Origin: Pogonophryne albipinna | Taxonomy: Eukaryota > Chordata > Actinopteri > Perciformes > Artedidraconidae | Reading direction: 5' to 3' | Assembly (NCBI GenBank): GCA_028583405.1 | Contig: CM053243.1 | Span: 32,577,420 to 32,641,419 of the forward strand | Length of the DNA stretch: 64,000 nucleotides | Shown here: positions 24,511 through 39,378 of the stretch, piece after piece | Numbering within the stretch: the first letter of the stretch is position 1 | Layout: the number at the start of each line of letters is the position of its first letter | Notes under the pieces: model-generated | Databases searched by the model: none | The model's input: only the letters and a program-made list of their open reading frames with translations | What the model was told of the DNA's origin: nothing | Made by a program: the position numbers and the translations under genes

Positions 24511-27500
24511 CAAAAGACCTCATGAAAGACGACACAGGAAGTGAGGATACCCGGCCCGGAGGAAGCCCGGGGTCCCTTTCTGGAGCCAGGCCCAGAAGGA
24601 GGACTCGTCGGCGAGCGTCTGGTGGCCGGGCTTGCCACGGAGCCCGGCCGGGCCCAGCCCGAAAAGGCAACGTGGGCAACACCTCCGCTTCTCCATCCCG
24701 CGGGCCCACCACCTACGGGAAACAGCGATGGTGTCGGGTGCGCTGCCAGAAGGGTGGCAGTGAAAGCGGAGGGTCTCGACGGACCAGACCCGGGCGACAG
24801 AAGCTGGCTTTGGGGACGTGGAACGTCACCTCTCTGGGGGGGAAGGAGCCGGAGCTTGTGCGGGAGGTGGAGCGTTACCAGTTGGATCTGGTTGGGCTCA
24901 CCTCTACGCACAGCGTCGGCTCTGGAACCTTACTTCTGGATAGGGGTTGGACTCTATTCTTCTCCGGAGTTGCTCAAGGTGTGAGGCGCCGGGCGGGTGT
25001 GGGGATACTCACAAGTCCCCGGTTGGGTGCTTCGTTGTTGGAGTTTACCCCAGTGGACGAGAGGGTCGCCTCCCTACGCCTGCGGGATATGGGGGGGAAA
25101 GCTCTGACTGTTGTGTGTGCTTATGCACCCAACAGCAGTTCAGAGTATACGGCCTTCTTGGAGACCCTGGAAAGAGTCCTGTATGGGGCTCCTGAAGGGG
25201 ACTCTTTAGTCTTGCTGGGAGACTTCAACGCACATGTGGGCAATGATGGAGACACTTGGAGGGGCGTGATTGGGAGGAACGGCCCCCCTGATCTGAACCG
25301 GAGTGGTGGTTTGTTACTGGACTTCTGTGCTAGTCATGGATTGGCCATAACAAACACCATGTTCGAACATAAGGATGCTCATAAGTGTACGTGGTACCAG
25401 AGCACCCTAGGCAGAAGGTCCATGATCGATTTCGTTATCGTATCATCGGACCTGAGGCCGTATGTTTTGGACACTCGGGTAAAGAGAGGGGCGGAGTTGT
25501 CAACTGATCACCATCTGGTGGTGAGTTGGGTCGAGTGGCGGGGGAAGCCTCTGGATAGACCTGGTAAGCCCAAACGTGTAGTTCGGGTGAACTGGGAACG
25601 TCTGGAGGAGGCCCAAGTTCAGGAGGCCTTCAACTCACACCTCCGGCGGAGCTTTTCAGACATTCCTGTGGAGGTTGGGGACATTGAACCAGAGTGGTCG
25701 GTGTTCAAAGCCTCTATTGCCGAAGCCGCGGCGGGGAGCTGTGGTCTCAAGGTCCTAGGTGCCTCAAGGGGCGGTAACCCTCGAACCTCCTGGTGGACAC
25801 CGGTGGTCAGGGAAGCCGTCCGACTGAAGAAGGAGGCCTTCAGGGATTTGTTATCCCGGGGGACTCCCGAGGCAGTTGCAAGGTACCGACAGGCCCGAAG
25901 GGCAGCAGCCTCATCCGTGGCCGAGGCAAAGCAGCGGGTGTGGGAGAAGTTCGGAGAGGACATGTAGTAGGACTTTCGGGCGGCACCAAAGTTGTTCTGG
26001 AAAACTCTCCGACACCTCAGGAGGGGGAAGCAGGGAACCATCCAAGCTGTGTACAGTAAGGATGGGACGTTGTTGACCTCAACTGATGGAGTGTTGGGGC
26101 GTTGGAAGGAACACTTTGAGGAACTCCTGAACCCGACAACTCCGCCCTCTATGTTAGAGGCAGAGCTGGAGTATGACGGGGGATCGGCACCAATCTCCCG
26201 GGGGGAGGTCACTGAGGTTGTTAAACAACTCCACAGTGGCAAAGCCCCGGGGGTGGATGAGATCCGCCCAGAAATGCTGAAGGCTCTGGGTGTTGAGGGA
26301 CTGTCATGGTTGACACGTCTCATCAACATTGCGTGGAAGTCGGAAACAGTATCGAAGGAGTGGCAGACCGGGGTGGTGGTTCCCATTTTTAAAAAGGGGG
26401 ATCAGAGGGTGTGTGCCAATTACAGAGGCATCACACTACTCAGCCTCCCCGGGAAAGTTTACTCTAAGGTACTCGAAAGCAGGGTCAGGCCGATTGTCGA
26501 ACCTCAGATTGAGGAGGAACAATGCGGATTCCGTCCTGGTCGTGGAACGACGGATCAGCTTTTTACTCTCGCAAGGATCCTGGAGGGGGCCTGGGAGTAC
26601 GCTTATCCGGTCTACATGTGTTTTGTGGACTTGGAGAAGGCGTATGACCGGGTTCCCAGGGAGTTACTGTGGGAGGTGCTGCGGGAGTATGGGGTGAGGG
26701 GGTCTCTACTCAGGGCCATCCAATCTCTGTACTCCCAAAGCGAGAGCTGTGTCCGGGTCCTCGGCAGTAAGTCGGACCCATTTCCGGTGAGGGTTGGCCT
26801 CCGCCAGGGCTGCGCTTTGTCACCAATCCTGTTTGTAATATACATGGATCGGATTTCGAGGCGTAGTCATGGGGGAGGGGGTCTGCAGTTTGGTGGACTA
26901 AGGATTGCACCACTGCTTTTTGCAGATGATGTGGTTCTGATGGCTTCATCGGTCTGCGACCTTCAGCACTCACTGGATCGGTTCGCAACCGAGTGTGAAG
27001 CGGCTGGGATGAGGATCAGCACCTCCAAATCTGAGGCCATGGTTCTCAGCAGGAAACCGATGGACTGTCCACTCCAAGTAGGGAATGAGTCCTTACCCCA
27101 AGTGAAGGAGTTCAAGTATCTCGGGGTCTTGTTCTCGAGTGAGGGAACAATGGAGCGTGAGATGGGCCGGAGAATCGGAGCAGCGGGAGCGGTACTGCAG
27201 TCGCTTTACCACACCGTTGTGACGAAAAGGGAGCTGAGCCAGAAGGCAAAGCTCTCTGTCTACCGGGCCATTTTCGTTCCTACCCTCACCTATGGTCATG
27301 AAGGATGGGTCATGACCGAAAGAACGAGATCGCGGATACAAGCGGCCGAGATGGGTTTTCTCCGCAGGGTGGCTGGTGTCTCCCTTAGGGATAAGGTGAG
27401 AAGTTCGGTCATCAGGGAGGGACTCGGAGTTGAGCCGCTCCTCCTTCGCGTCGAAAGGAGCCAGTTGAGGTGGTTTGGGCACCTAGTTAGGATGCCACCT

Positions 27501-27732
27501 GGGCGCCTCCCTAGGGAGGTGTTCCAGGCACCTCCAGCTGGGAAGAGACCAAGGGGTAGACCTAGGACCAGGTGGAGGGATTATATCTCTTCGCTGGCCT
27601 GGGAGCGCCTTGGGATCCCCCAGTCAGAGCTGGTTGATGTCGCCAGGGAAAAGGAAGTTTGGGGCTCTCTGCTGGAACTGCTACCCCCGCGACCCGACCA
27701 CGGATAAGCGGAAGAAGATGGATGGATGGATG
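24511..27732 (+). mobile_element. Near full-length Rex3 (RTE-clade) LINE retrotransposon
   Basis: About 3.2 kb, GC-rich relative to its surroundings. Flanked by GGTGATTT at 24503-24510 and 27733-27740, read as the target duplication. The body ends in GGATAAGCGGAAGAAG followed by GATGGATGGATGG, the (GATG)n-type tail typical of Rex3. The 5' segment is GC-rich with CCCGGCCCGGAGG. One frame runs through endonuclease, reverse transcriptase and C-terminal domains, broken only by two adjacent TAG codons. Few lesions suggest recent insertion. It lies inside an older L2-type LINE. Confidence 0.9.
24522..27707 (+). pseudogene. Rex3 endonuclease-reverse transcriptase ORF with two in-frame TAG codons
   Basis: From ATG 24522 the frame holds 1,059 sense codons, a double stop TAG TAG at 25965-25970, and a natural end at 27705-27707. 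Endonuclease motifs: [37 protein letters not shown]. Reverse transcriptase motifs: GKAPGVDEIRPEML, VVVPIFKKGD, NYRGITLLS, QCGFRPGRGTTDQ, FVDLEKAYDRVPR, GLRQGCALSPILF, the catalytic FADD (LLFADDVVLM), and FKYLGVLFSS. The C-terminus has RWFGHLVRMPPGR and RPRGRPRTRWRDY. The proteins on either side of the stops join in the same frame without loss, where the family usually has acidic codons (...M-E-E/K-D-F). Standard decoding would end the protein before the RT domain. Confidence 0.88.
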
Positions 27733-28199
<467 letters not shown>

Positions 28200-28253
28200 C
28201 CAGGCTGAGATCCGCGGAGCCGCGGCTGAGAAAAGATAAGGCAGAGTGAGTGA

Positions 28254-28258
<5 letters not shown>

Positions 28259-28334
<76 letters not shown>
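28259..28334. repeat. (TG)38 microsatellite, right arm of the inverted pair
   Basis: 76 bp of uninterrupted TG preceded by GTGAGTGAGTGAG. Complementary to the (CA)60 array at 28,079-28,198. Confidence 0.98.
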
Positions 28335-28335
<1 letters not shown>

Positions 28336-28355
28336 TGCACAGCTCCGCGGATTGG

Positions 28356-31300
28356 TCCAACACTTGGTCCATTTGGTCGGCGTTACGTTACTATGACCAG
28401 GAAGAAAAAAATGGAAAAAGAGAAATCTCCAACGAGGCGTTCTGGGGCAGCATAGACAGGTCTTTTCTGTGTTAGAGTTTTACTCGCTACAGGGTGTACT
28501 TTGAGGGTTTGTGACTTTGCAGACCGTTTACATGCAGGAAAAGCTACATAACACACAAGGGGACAGGTAATAACCAGAAAAGCATGTCATCACATAATCT
28601 ATTTATTTTTTTCAACCACATCTTCAAATATTAGTGTTTATATTTAATATAAAATTGTTCTTTCTTCTCCTGTGTTGTGGTTCTGTTTACAATTGTCATG
28701 GCTCTTTTTTTGTTTTCAAAAGTAACTCTTAATTTTAATTTTCTTATGAACTGCCACCAAGTTTAGGCCGCACTATGCATCGGGTATGTTTACATGCACA
28801 CTAGTAACCCTCTTGTGAGTCACTGTTTATCTGTCAAAACACTTAGTCATTGCGTTTCATTTCTGCACTGACTGGGTTATAGCAGCAGTTAAAGATGAAC
28901 CACATATTTAAATGTTGTTATTGTAATTTCCAGTGGTGGAAGAAAAACTCACTTTTTTATTTTCGTAATAGTGTTTTCATAATTAGCATCAAAATGTAAT
29001 GGAAGTGTCCCTTTCAGATTGTGATGCTTTAACACGTTAAGGTTGAGCACATTTATCTACTTTATATAGGGTAAAATTGTTTAATCTGGCACAGTATCAT
29101 ATTTTATTCATTGATAACATGTTTTGTTTTTAAAATATGAATCTGTAAAGTAACTACATCTATAAAATTAAATGCAATTTCTTCTGAAATGGAGCGTGTA
29201 AGAAGAAAAGTTAGGTATATGCGTGTAAACTCATGACGTTTTTTAACCTGATCTGTATTGTTCTTGTATTTGTTTTATGATATATTATATAGTATGTGTT
29301 GTTGAAACACACCTCGTCAGAGGTTGAAAAGAAACATGGATTAAGAGCCGGTCTGTGAATTTTCCATGCCTGTTTTTACTACTTTATTGCCGTCTCAAAG
29401 AGTTCATCCTCACTACCTTATTAGGTCAGTAGTGGCAAGAGGCCATTGTTCCAAGCAGAAACAGACCAGCACGTCTGCAAGAACAATTTAACTGGTGAAA
29501 ACAACAAGCAAGAACAGCACAGACTTCAGTTTTGAATAAATAACCACTGACAATCATAACAAACTGCCTCTATGGTGTTTGCTAGACTTATTGTTGCCGT
29601 GGGATAAAAACATTGTGTCACTAAAACATATTTTCTAAGAGGCTTTAGATTTTCTATTGATATTAGCTTGCTCTTTTATTTAGATTTTCTTTAATAAAAT
29701 GAAAGGCTTTTTAGGAGCAAATCAAAACAGGAATCTTTTTGTTACAACAATCAGCTAATATTGTTTCAAGGTCATGCAAATATTTGTCTCCCTAAACTGT
29801 GTAGCAATCCAATAGAATGTGCTGCACTACGAAACCTGCTATTGTGTGTGAGCAGCACCAATAGCTTCATATATGTCTCCATAATAGGCAGTATCAGCAG
29901 CACGGCTTCTAAGTATTGTTTACGGCAGCTCGGCTCCTTTTATGGTGAACTGTCGTGATCTGTGTGAGCAGCGAGTCTGTAATCTCAAGGATTTGCAGGC
30001 TGCTCATAAAATTACTGTCATGGATGAGAGGATTATTTAATTCCCAGTAAGGTCAGGATTTCACACACCACCGAGTAGCATTGGCTTTAAATTGCAGCAT
30101 GAAGGTAAGTGGTATAGTCAGTAACAGAAGTAATTTTGAAGAATTTTCTTTCCCATAATTTGATCTTTTGGTTTGCACTCTTTTATTAATTTGGAGATAA
30201 AGATAACAACCCAGCAACAACAACAAGTGTGTGCAATGACACAGATTAACCAGGATTGATCCTTGACTTATGACCGTCCATTGGACAGATACCAGGAAAC
30301 AAACGTATGACTTTATTAGATATTCAGAGCCAACAGTGATACAATATAGACACAAAGAGCCTCTGCTGTAACAAAGAAGTCCTTTAGATCATCCTGTTCT
30401 CACTGCCTGTGATACGTGACTCTCAAGATCAGTTACGGGAGATCAAGGGCTCTGAAATGGCAACAACTCTCATGTCATGTTTAGCCTCAAATGCTAACTG
30501 CTGTTTTTACCTCTGGGACTGAGGGGAGATGGGAAGATTATTGCATTGAACGGACAATCCTCCTGGATCCTGTCTCCTTCGGCCCCTCTTACTCCCCCCT
30601 TTTCACCCTTCCTTCCTCCTCTATCTCCTCCTCCTGCTCCTCCTCTGGTTCTAGCAGGATAACATACCGCCTGCCGCTTGTTTGGATAAGTTAATGCTGA
30701 GATGTCAGCCTCGATTCTGATGTATACCACCTGCCTTGGCCTCCGGCTGACCTCGTCCTCCAGCTCCCACTGCAGAGACATTCCTGTGCTTTTCTGGGTC
30801 TGTGTTTACACTGCAACAGATTGCCCTGCCCTCCCTATCTGCCTCATCACGCTGGACAGTGGTGAGCCTCTACGCACATCCCAATATGCTTGTGTGGCTC
30901 AGAAGGAGCATGAAAAGTGAGCTGGAAGGAAGTGTTGTGTTGAAGAGAGTCAATATGATGTTTTTGACACAGGAATTGAATTCTTACACAATCCTTATTC
31001 TCGGTGGAATGGACATCTCTTTCAGGCTGAGCCTCAGGAGGGGAGGCCTGCGAGTGGCTCCAGTCATTCAGATGCCAGGAGCCTCCCCCTCAACACTGAG
31101 AGAAGCTCATGTGAACAAAATGACCTCACTGCGCTGCCATTTAAATGAATCAGTGCTGTTGATTTACAGTTTTAAATCCATGTTAGATCCTACCCAAAAG
31201 ATTCACATCAAATGAACATAAGTTTTCATTTGAGGAGGTGGACTTGCTGCCAAGTCTTTATCTTGGATGTGAGTCAAATATCCTGATTGTTTATCGGCAA

Positions 31301-31666
31301 CGTCACTAGCAGAGTCTACAAATAGAAACTTGCTAGGAAAATGTGCTTTTTTTGGATTCATTTTTATTGATGGTTAAAGGCATACATGTTATTCTGCCAC
31401 CAGCTGTTGAGAGCAGAAGATTGCCTCATGAATAATTATTTTCAGATAAGAGGACAATGTTACCACTTTAATGTGTTGGTTAATGATCATTGCTATCTAT
31501 GAAAGCAAAGAACGGCCATGCTTGCAAGCTTAATTTAAAGGCTTCTATCTCGAAATCACAAGTTAATGTGAAATAGATAAGATAACAAAGATAGTTTTCT
31601 TGTTTTTATGGATTAATTTAGGTTGATTATGCCAAAAAGAAATAGCAGATTTCTTGTAATAACAAC
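28356..31666. other. Intergenic region, no supported gene
   Basis: AT-rich sequence with a pyrimidine-rich stretch at about 30,560-30,650. Open frames are short and have no recognisable domain. The region ends at the left target duplication of the LINE at 31,667. Confidence 0.55.
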
Positions 31667-31676
31667 ACAAGTTATC

Positions 31677-32895
31677 TCCGGTTCAATCTGGTTTCAGGCC
31701 TAATCACTCCACAACAACTGCCCTACTTAAATTTACGAATGACTTGTACTCTGCTGCAGATGATGGTGAACTCACAGGTGCCATTTTTATTGACTTGACA
31801 AAAGCCTTTGATTTCGTTGATCGATATCTGCTCTTGGATAAACTTCACGGCATTGGCCTTTCTAATAATACAGTGTTATGGTTTAACTCATACCTTCACA
31901 GTAGAAAGCAATGTGTGGTTGTTAATGGAAAACAGTCTGACCTATTGATCCAACAAAAAGGTGTACCCCAAGGATCAACTCTGGGCCCACTTCTGTTCTC
32001 TATTTACATAAATGATTTATCTTCTTGTCTCATTAATTGTTGTACTCACCTTTATGCTGATGACACTGTCATATATACATCCAAATCAGATTTTTCACAA
32101 ATTCAGATCTCTCTTCAATCGGATTTTAATATCTTACTGGACTGGCTATCACACAATAAACTACTGCTTAACAAAACAAAATCTTATACCATGGTCTTTG
32201 GTACCAGGCAGAAGCTCAAATCCAAACCTAATGTAGTAATAACATGTAAGGATGGCACTTCTCTGCTTAAAGTTGATAGCTTTAAATATCTTGGTGTATG
32301 GCTAGACTCTGAACTTTCATTTAAACTACATATAAAGCATGTAATACAAAAAGTCAATTACGGAATCTGTGTTTTACACCGCTCTCGCAATTGTTTTACG
32401 CTCAGTGTCCGAAAAAGAATTGCTTCTCAACTTATTGTTCCGATTATGGACTATTGTGATGTTGTCTACAAAAATGCACATAAATCAGATCTTGCTCCAC
32501 TCAACATAGCCTACAACAGACTATGCAGATTTGTTCTTGGTTGTCCTTTTCGTACACATCACTGCATAATGTATAACCAACTTAAATGGCCTTCTTTAAA
32601 TGTAAGAAGACACATGCATTGGCTTCAGCTGATATTTAAATGCATTTATCTTAACTATCCCCCTTATTTAAAGCAGTATTTTGTACCCTACTCACCAAAT
32701 CATCAAGTTAGACATTCTGTTCAGATTTATTTCTCTGTCCCCTCTGCAAAAAAATTGATTGGCAGAAGAGCGTTCATGTTTAAAGCTTCAACAGACTGGA
32801 ATACTTTACCTGCTGCTATTAGATCTCTTGCATCATTGGGTATATTTAAACATGCTTTGTTATCTCACTTTCAACTGGTCTGTACTTGTTATTAA
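31677..32895 (+). pseudogene. LINE reverse transcriptase, C-terminal portion, 5' truncated but open
   Basis: Open for about 405 codons to the stop at 32893-32895 with no natural start codon. Motifs in order: QSGFRPNHSTTTALL, AIFIDLTKAFDFVDR (domain A), KGVPQGSTLGPLLFSIYIN (domain B), the catalytic LYADDTVIY (domain C), NKLLLNKTKS (domain D), FKYLGVWLDSELSF (domain E), then a C-terminal region with LCRFVLGC and WNTLPAAIRS. The endonuclease and the first RT segment are missing, so it cannot make a complete protein. Confidence 0.85.
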
Positions 32896-33064
32896 TGAAA
32901 CTGATATTGATGAAACTGATTTGCTCGACTGTCTCAAATTGTAATGATTGTGTGCATTGCTTGAATTTTACTTAACAGACTGTATGTGGTTTGTCTTGTG
33001 TGTCATGTTTTGCATTTTGTCTTTTTGTTTATGTATGTCTGTAAGTTGTTGCTATTGTCGGGAC

Positions 33065-33097
33065 CCCCTTGAAAACGAGATGGTGCATCTCAAGGGG
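33065..33097 (+). other. 3' UTR stem-loop of the truncated LINE
   Basis: CCCCTT (33065-33070) pairs with AAGGGG (33092-33097), and GAGATG (33077-33082) pairs with CATCTC (33086-33091) around a GTG loop, leaving a six-base bulge. A 3'-terminal hairpin is the feature recognised by the reverse transcriptase in L2/CR1-type elements such as UnaL2. The element then runs through AATAAAAATG to a (TA)n tail. Confidence 0.7.
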
Positions 33098-33149
33098 TTT
33101 ATCCCAATGAATAAAAATGTCTATATATATATATATATATACAAGTTAT

Positions 33150-35258
33150 AACAGGAAAACCACTTCAACCACTTATTGAAATCATGGGATTATGTAGAAA
33201 TTGAAAAAGAGTGCATTGTTCCATTAATCAGAGCGGATTTCAGCCTTAAAGTTAAATCAAATCACAAGTCAAGACAACAAACAACAGTACTGATGAAGAT
33301 GATTTCCCCCCCCCCCCTGGCGGCTAGTCTCCTCTGTAAATGAAAACTGATATAAATTGTATTTTTATCTTTACCTGAGCTCTTTCTATCTTTTGTTTTC
33401 TTGTGATAACATGTTGATTATCTCGAGATCACAGCTTGTTTTTTCGAGATAACAAAATAATTAACTTGTGATTATGACATAACAACAGCACAAATACTAT
33501 TGCAAACACGACCAATGTATGCTTCCATAGATATTAAAGTGCACCAATAACAGATTAATGTATCACTTTAAAAACTAAAGAGGAGATGTTCCCTTATGTT
33601 TTCATCATTTTAATTATACTCCTTGCCATTATAAATATTGTGAATAGAATGTGAACATTTGAAAAAGTTGTATTCAGGGAAGCGTGTCTACATGCACACA
33701 GGAAGCTACCCTTGAGGACATCAGGGTCATGACCACTGCATTGTTTCTGGGAATGTTTGCACTTTAAAAACTCAGGAGTTGATGTTCTACAATTATAGGT
33801 GAATTACACATGATGGCATTTCAAAATGTCAAACGTACTGGTGGCAAAAAAAGAAAGATTAAATGTGAGAAAATACATTTGCTTTTCACATACAAATATT
33901 GTTATCCTTGAGATGCCGAGAAGGAAACCGTGAAAAGATAAGCGAAAGCCATTTTTATCATAAAGAAAATAGTACTGAACAGTGAGCTGAATAAATAAAA
34001 ATAAAATCAGAAATGTTCATTTATCGATGGGTTATGCTGGAAGGGATTTGATTATTTATAAAATGCTGGCAACTGCCCTGCCTTCATGTAGCTGTGGTGT
34101 CATATTGATCAATCAACATTCTCTGTTGCTGTTCACTGAAAGTAATTATCTTCAAACTCCTTTCTTTAAATCAATGGTTCCTAAAGTTAACCGCATGGAC
34201 ATCTTTTATCAGACATTTGTCCAATACATTAAATAATTTCAGTTGGGAACATATATAAAATAAAGGGTGTGTAGATTAGGAATGTGTCACTGCAATAGCA
34301 TTGTATAAAAAGAGGCACAACATTTGATATGTTTAACCCTGTGGTTTAACCTAATAGTGGCCATGTCATTATAGCATGTGTCCTGCAGCATCAGCAACAG
34401 CTGTTTTCAATCCAGTCATGACCACCTAGTGTGTAACTGAGTGCCCAATACCAATTGCACAACGTTACAACAGTCACTCAGTTGCTGTCACATTTACCAT
34501 CCGACTCAACTAAACACCCCAAAATTACATTTAACAAAAAATCACCAGCACCACTGACTGTTTGAGTATACAAACCCCATGACATAATAACCACAACAGC
34601 TCTAAGGCAATATACCAACTATAGCATGTTAATAAAAAAGACACGACATTTAATGTCAGTGACAGGACATTGTTGTGTTTTTGTTGCGTGTCGGTTAATC
34701 TTCACTGACCATCTGCTCAGTATTTCTTGCTCATTGATTGGATCCAATGTATCTACAGGCTTTAAACAAATAATTCATGGTGCACTATTTGGATATAAAA
34801 CATGATTTTCTTTTTAAAACAGAAGGAATAAATGTAACCAATGAACACTATCGCCATCAAGTGGTAAGTAAGTAGAATACATAACATTTAAATAAAGTCA
34901 AACAGACGGGAGACTGAAACCAACACGAATGTTTATTCACAGCCAGAGTCCATTAGGATCAATGTGACAGAAAACTGGTTTCATCTAGTCGCACTTACAT
35001 TTGTCAGAAAAATAGTAATCTATTTATCTTTTTCTCTCTGGTATATACTAATATTGCCTTAGGTGGATATATTTTTATATATATATATATTGACATTCAT
35101 ATCAAAGCTAAAAGTAAAACATATTGTAGTAATACTTTTAATTCAAGTTTTTACTATATTTTCCCATTTCCATCAGAAATATGGCCAATATATAAATTAT
35201 ATATTAAACAACTTCTCAAACATAAAACGACAATACAGCATCTGTTTTTTGTTTTTAT
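33150..35258. other. Intergenic region, no supported gene
   Basis: AT-rich. Holds a C(10) run near 33,307-33,318 and a TCTCGAGATCA/TTCGAGATAACA pair at about 33,421-33,457 resembling a decayed fish repeat. No open frame of interest. Confidence 0.5.
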
Positions 35259-35930
35259 AATATAGCACCTTTCAACACAACGCAATTCAAAGTGATTTAC
35301 AAAAATGAAGGACATTAAGAAAATGGCATTTAAAAAGCAAAGATAATAAAAATAAACATTAAAAGAAAAAATACATGGATAAAAGTTACAGTGCAGTATA
35401 AGATATTAATAGTTCAATTAAAAGCAGCGACAAAAAGAAAAGTCTTCAGCCTGGATTTAAAAGTAGTCAGAGTTGCAGCGGACCTGCAGGTTTCTGGGAG
35501 TTTGTTCCAGATATTTGGAGCATAATAACTGAACGCTGCTTTACCATGTTTAGTTCTGACTCTGGGGACAGAAAGCTGACCAGTCCCTGAAGACCTGAGA
35601 GATCTGGATGGTTCATAATTTAGCAGGAGGTCAGAAATGTATTTTGGGCATAAACCATTCAAAGCTTTATAAACCAGCAGCAGTATTTTGAAATCTATTC
35701 TTTGACACACAGGAAGCCAGTGTAAAGACTTCAGAACTGGACTGATGTGATCCACTTTCTTAGTGTTAGTGAGGACTCGAGCAGCAGCGTTCTGAATCAG
35801 CTGCAGCTTTCTAATATATTTTTTAGTGAGACCTGTAAAGACACCATTACAGTGGTCCAGTCTACTGAAGATAAAAGCATGGACAAGTTTTTCCAAATCC
35901 TGCTGTGTCAATCCTCGATATATTCTTAAG
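35259..35930 (-). mobile_element. L2 LINE 3' fragment
   Basis: The minus-strand reading down to about 35,414 gives an L2 C-terminus: GLTQQDLEKLVHAFIFSRLD, LQLIQNAAARVLTNT, HISPVLKSLHWLPV, DFKILLLVYKALNGL, PSRSLRSSGTGQL, NIWNKLPE and TFKSRLKTFLF. The 3' UTR (35,259-35,413) ends in the typical TTTGAATTGCGTTGTG...GTGCTATA form. The C-terminal frame is intact. Homology is clear right of GLTQQD and doubtful beyond about 35,930. No target duplication was found. Confidence 0.8.
35414..35930 (-). pseudogene. L2 LINE polyprotein C-terminal fragment
   Basis: About 170 residues after the RT core, homologous to the conserved C-terminal region of L2 elements, ending FVAAFN before a stop. The RT catalytic domains are missing, so the fragment is inert. 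The open frame extends upstream (to 36,052) into sequence that I cannot match to L2. Confidence 0.7.
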
Positions 35931-36456
35931 GTGATAGTAGGCTGATTTAGTAATTGTTTTAATGTGACTGTTGAAATAAATGTATTAATTTGAACTTGCT
36001 TGGTTGTTATAGTGTGAAAGCACTGCATTACAATTACAAGCTGTAGGCTCAATGTGATATATGATAAAATTACAAATTAAGAATCCAAGATTTTTTATTA
36101 TTTTATAAATGAGTTAGTAAAATTACAAAATCAAAAAAGGTCTTGTTATTTTAGATTTACCTAACACATTACTGTAAAGGTGCATCCACTGGATGGACAG
36201 CTCCATCATGTGGCAAATAAAAAAGTTGCACTGCACAATAGGTGCTTGAAGACATGGCAAAATAAATATGTGGTTGTTAAGTAATATATAACTTGTAGTA
36301 ACTTAGCTACTGTTGAATCGTTTGTTACGTCTCACTTATTGGAAGAGATACGAGTTTTTTAATTACTTAAGAAAAAAATAGTTTTGATAAATAAAAACAT
36401 GTACCTTAATTTTGTGACACCAGTACAGACAACAACACGTTCATCATTTCCAAACT

Positions 36457-36462
36457 TTTAAT
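36457..36462 (-). terminator. Candidate psma4 polyadenylation signal (ATTAAA)
   Basis: On the minus strand ATTAAA lies 57-62 bp after the psma4 stop codon, a plausible position. No AATAAA is nearer, so this common variant is the best candidate. Cleavage site not seen. Confidence 0.4.
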
Positions 36463-36518
36463 GTAAAAGACAAAACAATACAGGATTTGGTGACAGGAGA
36501 AAATAAAAGAATGTTTGC

Positions 36519-38895
<2,377 letters not shown>

Positions 38896-38918
38896 CTTTT
38901 CCCGTCACTGAAACTGTC
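38896..38918 (-). other. psma4 5' UTR part of the start-codon exon
   Basis: An acceptor (CTTTGCAG) at 38,926-38,919 precedes 23 bp of leader and the ATG at 38895-38893, so at least one non-coding exon lies upstream. A possible donor is CCTAAG|GTAATA at 39,378, which would put exon 1 at about 39,379-39,480. Confidence 0.55.
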
Positions 38919-39378
38919 CTGCAAAGTAAAACACAAGTTATAAGATGATAAGCACGACCAGCAGAAACCAAACAGTGAGCGTATAAACGTTTCAGTTTGT
39001 ATTGATACCAGTTTTCATTTCATGTATACTTGAGTAAATGTATCATTCCCTACAGTTTTAAAAGTAAACATTGTCAAGAAAGTCTCTGATGCTTTATTGG
39101 CACACAACTTTAACTCACAACAGTAAAAGTCGTTTACTATCCACTTGTATCTGTGCCTAAGTATCTGACAGCTAAGCTAGCTTAGCTAGTTGCTGCTGTA
39201 CAGAATGAATCTGCAATATCTGAGCATGCTAGGTCGTTAGCATGCTAACCAGCTAGCTAGTTCATAATAAAGGAAGTCCTCTGAATGGTCAGAGTCAACA
39301 TATACCTATAGGCCTACTCTGAAATGGTGGTGGACTAAAAGCATACTGCAGTACATATTAAAATATGAATATATTACC

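Larger units (their letters stand above)
31676..33140 (+). mobile_element. 5'-truncated L2/CR1-group LINE with 9-bp target duplication
   Basis: ACAAGTTAT occurs at 31667-31675 and again at 33141-33149, directly outside the element. The body starts inside the reverse transcriptase (SPVQSGFRPNHS) and ends with a 3' UTR hairpin and a (TA)n tail. 5' truncation with an intact 3' end is the usual product of target-primed reverse transcription. The open frame and perfect duplication point to a recent insertion. The exact family name is uncertain; the motifs place it in the L2/CR1 group of the Jockey superfamily. Confidence 0.88.

Noticed and set aside
28395..28457. Short Lys-rich frame MTRKKKMEKEKSPTRRSGAA
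   Set aside because: Only 20 codons, no recognisable match and no supporting exon nearby.
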